A stretch of 11,492 nucleotides of DNA from positions 1 through 11,492 of the forward strand of contig JBBDRV010000030.1 in NCBI GenBank assembly GCA_040905285.1, read 5' to 3'. Source of the stretch: JBBDRV01 sp040905285 (lineage in GTDB: Bacteria > Bacteroidota > Rhodothermia > Balneolales > Balneolaceae). Shown here piece by piece: positions 7,391 through 11,492 of the stretch. The position numbers were made by a program, and so were the translations under genes. Numbering within the stretch: the stretch's first letter is position 1; the number at the start of each line of letters is the position of its first letter. A model generated the notes under the pieces. The model searched no databases. It was given only the letters and a program-made list of their open reading frames with translations, and was not told the origin of the DNA.

Positions 7391-9172
7391 TTACCAGCCG
7401 AGCGCATACCCGTTCCTTCTGGGATCAGCTCCCCCTTCAATCCACCCCGTTTCATGATCAATAATGATACCCTGTACTCCTCCAACCGACATGGACCAAT
7501 CTCCCACGCGGGTATCCAGCACGAATCCCATATCGGTCAAATCCCGCCGAACATCCTCCGGGATCCGCGTTTCCATGATAATTTCTGTCGCCGGTATTGA
7601 CCCGTGTTCATCCTTCCAACGGAAGCGGGGGGCATCAATAGCTTCCTGTATCTGCATGTCGAACTCAAGGATATTCAGGGCAACCTGTGGAACCGACTGG
7701 AGAATTCCATAACTCCCCGGAGAACCGACAACCACCCGGGGCTTTCCGTCTTTGTGGATTTGCATCATACCTCCCACACACCAGCCGACTCCTTTTCCCG
7801 GTTCCACGGAATTGGGCATCCCCGGCTCCAGGTACATCCATTCCATGGCATTGTTGAATGCCAGTCCCGTATTTCCTGCCACATAACCGGACCCGAACCC
7901 TCCCCCCAGCGTCTGTGTTATTACCACGGCATTTCCCCACTGGTCAACAGCAGAAAGACTGGTTGTCGCGTACCTGTATTTCGGGTCTGAAGGATCATCC
8001 ATGTAGCCGGACGTCCCCCGGCTGTCTTTCATCCCCTTTCGTTTCCGGACCCTCGCTTTCACTTTTTCCCGCTGGCCGGAGATGTAACTGTCGGACAAAA
8101 GCTCCGAGACGGGCACGGAGACGAATTCGGGATCTCCCACATGGGTATCCGTATCCATCCGGCTGATATGAATTGCTTCCAGCAGATGAGCCAGATATTC
8201 GTCACTGTTATGCCCCATTTCACTCATATCAAGCCCTTCCATTATTTTCAGCGTCTGGAGCTGCTGTATCCCCATTCCCGGCGGCGGGTTGTTGTAGATC
8301 GTATATCCCTTGTAATCGATGGAGATAGGGTCTGTCCACTGGACCCTCTCAGGAACGGCTGCAAGATCATTTTCATTGATAAATCCGCCATCCCGTTCAA
8401 AGGCAGCGGCAATTTCCCGTGCAATCTCCCCTTTGTAAAAGATATCAATTCCTTCTTCCGCAATACGTTCCATGGTTCTTGCCAGAGGCTTGTTTGTGAA
8501 AATATCTCCTGTTCTATAGGGTGTTGTGCCATTCTTCAGATAGATCCTGTTCGCCTCCGGATGAGGTTGTACACGGTTTGTCGTCCCTTCCCACATCGCC
8601 TGGTCGAATTCGGTTACCGGGATGCCGTTCACGAGATAATCGATTGCCGGATCAAAAGCTTCCGCAAGAGAGATGGTTCCGTAATCTTCCAGTGCCCGGT
8701 TCCATCCGGCAAGATTTCCCGGAACAGCAGCTGTTCGGGGTCCGATGGTTTCTATGGTTCCGTGTCCCGCTCCATCGGCATAGGCAAGATCCTCAGCAAG
8801 AGACTCCGGATCGAAATTCTCAGGCACCCATCCACCAAACACCAGGGAGCGCACACGATCTTCTTCTGCAGAATAGAACAACATATAACCTACCCCGGCA
8901 GTGCCGGACATATACGGCTCAACAGAATTCAGAGCAGCGGCAGTGGCCACAATGGCGTCAATTGCATTTCCGCCCTTGGCCAGAACTTTCTGTCCTGCCA
9001 AACTTGCCAGCGGATTTGCAGAGGCGACCATTCCATGTTTTCCCTTGGCAGACGGTCTGAGGGTTTCCGAGGCCACCTGGGCTGTGACCGGCCGGGAACA
9101 GCAGAGAAAAAGTGCCGCAAGAAAATAAAAAAGGGATCTGTTACAGTCGAATCGACTCTTGCTGCTGAACAT
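7391..9172 (-). CDS. Exported gamma-glutamyltranspeptidase-fold hydrolase, atypical active site
   Basis: A 593-residue Ntn-hydrolase proenzyme. A signal peptide covers about 1-31 (RPVTA before Gln32). GGT features: GMVASANPLAS (47-57), VLAKGGNAIDA (63-73), NNPPPGMG (294-301), the autoprocessing site YATTSLSAVD with T403 as the likely new N-terminus of the small subunit, GSPGSYG (483-489) and the terminal ADPRRNGYALGW. GGTs normally hydrolyse gamma-glutamyl amides in the periplasm. By eye against E. coli GGT, however, the substrate-pocket residues are gone: the Arg114 position in FREMAP is FGGWVP here (112-117), the NNQMDD segment is NNAMEW (440-445), and the Ser462-Ser463 pair is replaced around GWCVGG (463-468). 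A different acyl or amide substrate is likely. The ATG at 9170-9172 is preceded by a strong Shine-Dalgarno motif. The gene lies 23 bp after the dehydrogenase gene. Confidence 0.9.
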   Translation of the reverse strand: MFSSKSRFDCNRSLFYFLAALFLCCSRPVTAQVASETLRPSAKGKHGMVASANPLASLAGQKVLAKGGNAIDAIVATAAALNSVEPYMSGTAGVGYMLFYSAEEDRVRSLVFGGWVPENFDPESLAEDLAYADGAGHGTIETIGPRTAAVPGNLAGWNRALEDYGTISLAEAFDPAIDYLVNGIPVTEFDQAMWEGTTNRVQPHPEANRIYLKNGTTPYRTGDIFTNKPLARTMERIAEEGIDIFYKGEIAREIAAAFERDGGFINENDLAAVPERVQWTDPISIDYKGYTIYNNPPPGMGIQQLQTLKIMEGLDMSEMGHNSDEYLAHLLEAIHISRMDTDTHVGDPEFVSVPVSELLSDSYISGQREKVKARVRKRKGMKDSRGTSGYMDDPSDPKYRYATTSLSAVDQWGNAVVITQTLGGGFGSGYVAGNTGLAFNNAMEWMYLEPGMPNSVEPGKGVGWCVGGMMQIHKDGKPRVVVGSPGSYGILQSVPQVALNILEFDMQIQEAIDAPRFRWKDEHGSIPATEIIMETRIPEDVRRDLTDMGFVLDTRVGDWSMSVGGVQGIIIDHETGWIEGGADPRRNGYALGW

Positions 9173-9180
9173 GATAGCGC

Positions 9181-9186
9181 ACCTCC
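9181..9186 (-). promoter_or_regulatory. Strong Shine-Dalgarno site of the GGT-fold gene
   Basis: Read on the minus strand the sequence is GGAGGT, eight bases before the ATG at 9170-9172. It is the only canonical ribosome binding site among the nine genes; the others have A-rich or unremarkable leaders. It fixes the start of this gene. Confidence 0.75.
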
Positions 9187-9195
9187 GTTAACTTT

Positions 9196-10932
9196 TTATC
9201 GGTTTCTCACCCGCTGAACATCAGCTTCAGAAACAGCACTGGCTTCATTGTTGAAATTCTGCCGGATGTAGGTTGCAATACCCGCAACATCCTCATTACT
9301 CAGGAAACTGTGTTGCGGCATAGGAAAATTGTAGTGCTCTCCATTGACGACTATCGGCTCCTCAAGTCCCCTAAGAATAACTGAAATCAGTCGCTGTTTA
9401 TCACCGGTCACCCAATCGGTTCCCGCCAAAGGAGGGTATCGTGGCGGTGAACCCTCGCCATTCCGCTGATGGCAACTGGCACAATAGGTTCTGTACAGTT
9501 GTTCTCCTCCAGCGACAGCTTCTTTTTCCAGGTTGTCATCCTCTTCGTGGGGAGTACGGATGTTGTCAGCCGTCTGCTTTTCGTTTCTCATCCCCGCCAG
9601 TTGCTTCTCCCCAAAGGCTTCTCTGTCACCTTTGTACATGATCCGCCAGATCCTGCCCTGTACCGAATCGGATACATACAGCGACCCATCAGGCCCTGTG
9701 GCAAGTCCGGTCGGCCTGTGTTTCGCACCATTCGTATTGACAAGGGGGGCCACCCCTGAGAACCCGTTGGCAAACACCTCCCACTCTCCGGAAGGTTTTC
9801 CATTTTCAAAAGGCACAAACGCCACAAAATAGCCCGCCTGCGGGTAGGGAGCTCGAATGGTAGAGCCGTGAAACGCGATAAATGCACCGTTACGGTAACG
9901 GTCCGGAAACTGGTCTCCCTGGTAAAAATGCAGGTCATTCGGTGCGAAGTGACCTGGAAAACCGATCAGGGGACCCCTGTAGTTGCTGCACCGACCAACG
10001 GTTTCTCCATCCCCGCCATACTCCGGATTAAGAATCTTCCGGTTCTGTATCTGATTGTAGAAACAGTACGGCCACCCGAAGTTGGAGCCTTCTGTTATCT
10101 CCACAAATTCTTCGGAGGGCAGCATCGCGTTGTCCCATCTTGAATAGAGATTCGGCCACATCCGATGAAGATTATCCCTCCCGTGCTGGACAGCAAACAG
10201 CTCACCGGCGGCCGGGTTCCATGACATGGCCGTCACACTGCGGATTCCGGTAGCATAGCGGACTCCGTCACCCTGCATCTGACCTGGTTGACCGGCATCA
10301 AATTTCCATATACCGGCATGCACTTCCAATTCCGGACAGGGGTCACGAGCCGGCAGCCCAGGCGTCCGTTTCGGTTTTTGGCAGACATCTCCCGGAGATC
10401 CGAACGGCACATACATATTCCCTTCACCGTCAAAAGTGACCGGTTTTGCAATATGTTCATACCCGTGTTCTGCATTCATGTAATCATCGGTGAGGATGAC
10501 CTCCGCATCGCTTTCGGGGATCAACTGATCCGGGGACAGTCTCATTCTGTACACCACTCCCGCTGTGCTGAAATATAGATGGTCATTGTAGATGCGCATG
10601 GCCGTCCCGAAGTTTCCTTCGTCAAGGTAATCCCCGAACGGTACGATGAGGTCTGCCTTCCCGTTTCCGCTGGTATCCCTCAGGGCCAGCAGACCGGTGG
10701 GATCGGGAGCACGCATTTTGACGTAGATATCCCCGTTGTCATTCACCGCCAGATGCCTCGCCCGCCCGGTACTGTCTGCAACTACAACGGCTTCAAACCC
10801 TTCAGGCAGCAGCAGTCCCCCGTTATCCGGATCACCCTCCGGCAGCATGACATTTTCACCCTCCGGCCGGCAACCGGCCAATCCGGCTGCACAAAAAATG
10901 AGAAAGACCAGCACCATATGATGTGGTGACAT
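9196..10932 (-). CDS. PQQ-type sugar dehydrogenase (GSDH/sorbosone DH-like) fused to cytochrome c, lipoprotein
   Basis: From the chosen ATG (10930-10932) the protein has 578 residues: a hydrophobic signal ending in LAGC (Cys21), a six-bladed propeller of the glucose/sorbosone dehydrogenase family (about 40-435), a linker, and a cytochrome c domain with CASCH (484-488) and distal Met538 in FPMPQHS. Propeller landmarks are FAVQHGRDNLHRMWP (246-260), SNFGWPYC, and HRPTGLATGPDGSLYVSD (405-422). Such proteins oxidise sugars or related alcohols/aldehydes in the periplasm with PQQ and Ca2+ and pass electrons to the fused heme. The frame stays open upstream: other starts are ATG 10986, which follows an A-rich AGAAA, ATG 10917, and TTG 11142. 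I prefer 10932 because it gives a standard-length lipoprotein signal. It is the first gene of the apparent operon. Family confident; sugar substrate unknown. Confidence 0.88.
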   Translation of the reverse strand: MSPHHMVLVFLIFCAAGLAGCRPEGENVMLPEGDPDNGGLLLPEGFEAVVVADSTGRARHLAVNDNGDIYVKMRAPDPTGLLALRDTSGNGKADLIVPFGDYLDEGNFGTAMRIYNDHLYFSTAGVVYRMRLSPDQLIPESDAEVILTDDYMNAEHGYEHIAKPVTFDGEGNMYVPFGSPGDVCQKPKRTPGLPARDPCPELEVHAGIWKFDAGQPGQMQGDGVRYATGIRSVTAMSWNPAAGELFAVQHGRDNLHRMWPNLYSRWDNAMLPSEEFVEITEGSNFGWPYCFYNQIQNRKILNPEYGGDGETVGRCSNYRGPLIGFPGHFAPNDLHFYQGDQFPDRYRNGAFIAFHGSTIRAPYPQAGYFVAFVPFENGKPSGEWEVFANGFSGVAPLVNTNGAKHRPTGLATGPDGSLYVSDSVQGRIWRIMYKGDREAFGEKQLAGMRNEKQTADNIRTPHEEDDNLEKEAVAGGEQLYRTYCASCHQRNGEGSPPRYPPLAGTDWVTGDKQRLISVILRGLEEPIVVNGEHYNFPMPQHSFLSNEDVAGIATYIRQNFNNEASAVSEADVQRVRNR

Positions 10933-11056
10933 ATGAAGGTGACCGGCGCATGCAATGGAGCTGCCCACCTGTTTGTCTGGTGTCATTTTCTGCTGTATGA
11001 GTAGGATTGATTTTCCCGCATGGACCAGCGGGGTTAATGCCCTCAGTGTAATGCAT

Positions 11057-11092
11057 CCGGAAATATTACACAAAAAAAGATCAAAAAAGGGT
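11057..11092 (-). promoter_or_regulatory. Candidate promoter for the leftward operon
   Basis: On the minus strand this is an A/T-rich block with two T-runs (CCCTTTTTTGATC, then TTTTTTTGTG) ending in TAATATTT (11061-11068). TAATAT resembles a -10 hexamer or the TAnnTTT of Bacteroidota promoters. No well-spaced -35 is seen, since TTGATC is only 10 bases away. It lies about 75 bp before ATG 10986 and about 130 bp before ATG 10932. Confidence 0.25.
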
Positions 11093-11095
11093 TTC

Positions 11096-11110
11096 ACCAC
11101 AGATGCACAG
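11096..11110. repeat. Possible remnant of a dispersed ACCACAGATGCACAG repeat
   Basis: The 15-mer ACCACAGATGCACAG matches, from memory, the core of a short dispersed intergenic sequence seen in many environmental bacterial genomes. Only one copy is present here, and the flanks (TTCACC on both sides) do not extend it clearly. Confidence 0.25.
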
Positions 11111-11200
11111 CGGTTCACCGTTTCACTCGATGACAACGGCAACCTGCGTAAAGCTTATTTCGAGGGCAGTTCCTTTTTCGGGCTCGGTCTCTCGGTAAGT

Positions 11201-11218
11201 AGTGAGGCTGCACTCACT
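11201..11218. repeat. Inverted repeat AGTGAG-6-CTCACT
   Basis: Perfect 6-bp arms (11201-11206 and 11213-11218) flank a GCTGCA spacer. It could be an operator or a small hairpin. No T-run follows on either strand at terminator spacing. Confidence 0.35.
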
Positions 11219-11219
11219 T

Positions 11220-11250
11220 GTGCAATCGCTCTCCCGGGAATTTTTTGCAC
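11220..11250. promoter_or_regulatory. Nested dyad GTGCAA / TCCCGGGA / TTGCAC
   Basis: Outer arms GTGCAA (11220-11225) and TTGCAC (11245-11250) surround the 8-bp perfect palindrome TCCCGGGA (11232-11239). Both centre on about 11235. This nested symmetry in the leader of the operon looks like a binding site for a dimeric or tetrameric regulator. Confidence 0.35.
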
Positions 11251-11266
11251 TTGATACTTTCAGAGT

Positions 11267-11279
11267 TTAATACTATTAA
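11267..11279. repeat. AT-rich palindrome TTAATA-C-TATTAA
   Basis: A 13-base perfect palindrome around a single central base. It could be an operator half-way between the operon leader and the terminal element; AT-rich palindromes also occur by chance. Confidence 0.25.
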
Positions 11280-11311
11280 GGGACAGGGACAATCATTGAG
11301 AACCTGCCAGC

Positions 11312-11315
11312 CTTG
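11312..11315. repeat. Left target-site duplication CTTG
   Basis: CTTG directly abuts the left terminal repeat and is repeated at 11489-11492, directly after the right terminal repeat. Because the window ends at 11492, a longer duplication cannot be excluded. Confidence 0.5.
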
Positions 11316-11488
11316 CAGTCTGTCGGACTTAGGAACAGAAAGCGAGCAGGATGAGATTTTGGCACAGTGGAATTTGGCAGAGGAACACGACTTTTGAGAT
11401 TCGTAGCGGTGTTACGGAACGAGAAAGCGGGATTCCAATGTGTAAAAAGGTCGCATGCGCAGCTCTGTAGAGTAAGTCCGACAGACTG
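11316..11488. mobile_element. 173-bp MITE-like element with 16-bp perfect terminal inverted repeats
   Basis: The left end CAGTCTGTCGGACTTA (11316-11331) is the exact reverse complement of the right end (11473-11488). Both ends are bordered by CTTG, as expected for a 4-bp target duplication. The interior is 141 bp, too short for a transposase; the longest frame I find is 39 codons (11351-11470) with no recognisable motif. The inner flanks also pair loosely (ACAGAAAGCG against ACAGAGCTGCG), as often seen where a small element derives from the ends of a full insertion sequence. It would be mobilised in trans by a DDE transposase elsewhere. Four-base duplications fit, among others, parts of the IS5 group, but I cannot name the family. 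Alternative: the two ends of separate partial insertions. Confidence 0.7.
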
Positions 11489-11492
11489 CTTG
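11489..11492. repeat. Right target-site duplication CTTG
   Basis: The second CTTG copy, adjacent to the right terminal repeat and forming the last four bases of the window. Confidence 0.5.

Larger units (their letters stand above)
10933..11315. other. Gene-free leader of the operon, dyad-rich
   Basis: I see no convincing gene between the dehydrogenase start and the terminal element. A short plus-strand reading frame (11051-11254, 67 codons) exists but has no recognisable family. The stretch contains several symmetric sequences listed separately: 11201-11218, 11220-11250 and 11267-11279. It most likely holds the promoter and control sites of the leftward operon. Confidence 0.5.

Noticed and set aside
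8141..9217. Plus-strand open frame of 358 codons antisense to the GGT-fold gene
   Set aside because: It is Cys/Arg/His-rich without a domain and fully overlaps a convincing GGT-fold gene.
10933..11142. Extension of the dehydrogenase to a TTG start at 11142
   Set aside because: The added 70 residues lie before a normal lipoprotein signal, include the candidate promoter block and have no domain; they look like open leader sequence.
11051..11254. Plus-strand 67-codon frame in the leader
   Set aside because: Part of it looks protein-like, but there is no ribosome site or recognisable family and it crosses the putative promoter and dyads. A small gene cannot be excluded.
11245..11276. Rightward sigma-70-like promoter (TTGCAC or TTGATA with TAATAC or TACTAT)
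   Set aside because: Matches are partial and the best hexamers have the wrong spacing; there is no gene downstream within the window.
11316..11488. CRISPR unit or very long terminator hairpin
   Set aside because: There are only two repeats, they are inverted rather than direct, and the 141-bp spacing with flanking CTTG copies fits a transposable element instead.

Overview
The window reads almost entirely on the minus strand: nine protein genes, one cut off by the left edge, face the same way with mostly short gaps. The right-hand 560 bases hold no convincing gene but contain a dyad-rich leader and a small inverted-repeat element that ends exactly at the window edge. The host looks like a Gram-negative, aerobic, probably marine or environmental heterotroph, perhaps Bacteroidota, Balneolota or Rhodothermota. 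The reasons are periplasmic lipoproteins, a Tat substrate, a PQQ/cytochrome c dehydrogenase, and start codons preceded by A-rich sequence with no Shine-Dalgarno motif except at one gene. The taxon is an inference, not a measurement.

In transcription order (right to left): (1) a lipoprotein combining a PQQ-type sugar dehydrogenase with a C-terminal cytochrome c (9196-10932); (2) an exported gamma-glutamyltranspeptidase-fold hydrolase (7391-9172); (3) a Tat-exported protein of unknown function (6005-7351); (4) an exported M81/MlrC-type metallopeptidase (4303-5976); (5) a predicted lipoprotein RidA/YjgF protein (3619-4158); (6) a BASS-type transporter (2429-3571); (7) an SDR dehydrogenase (1611-2399); (8) an FAH-family hydrolase (738-1592); (9) a 2-dehydro-3-deoxygalactonokinase, partial (1-542).

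The order is striking. Five consecutive genes encode exported proteins, then comes one inner-membrane transporter, then three cytoplasmic enzymes of 2-keto-3-deoxy sugar-acid metabolism. The simplest reading is a catabolic locus in which a compound with sugar (acid) and amide or peptide-like parts is oxidised and cleaved in the periplasm, a carboxylate product is imported, and it is then broken down to pyruvate and a small acid or to aldolase substrates. The substrate is unknown.

The points most worth a second look are the GGT-fold protein, which keeps its autoprocessing threonine but has lost every residue that holds the gamma-glutamyl group in classical GGTs; the exported RidA; the unknown Tat protein; the whole cluster as a possible undescribed pathway; and the 173-bp MITE-like element with 16-bp perfect terminal repeats and CTTG duplications at the right end.
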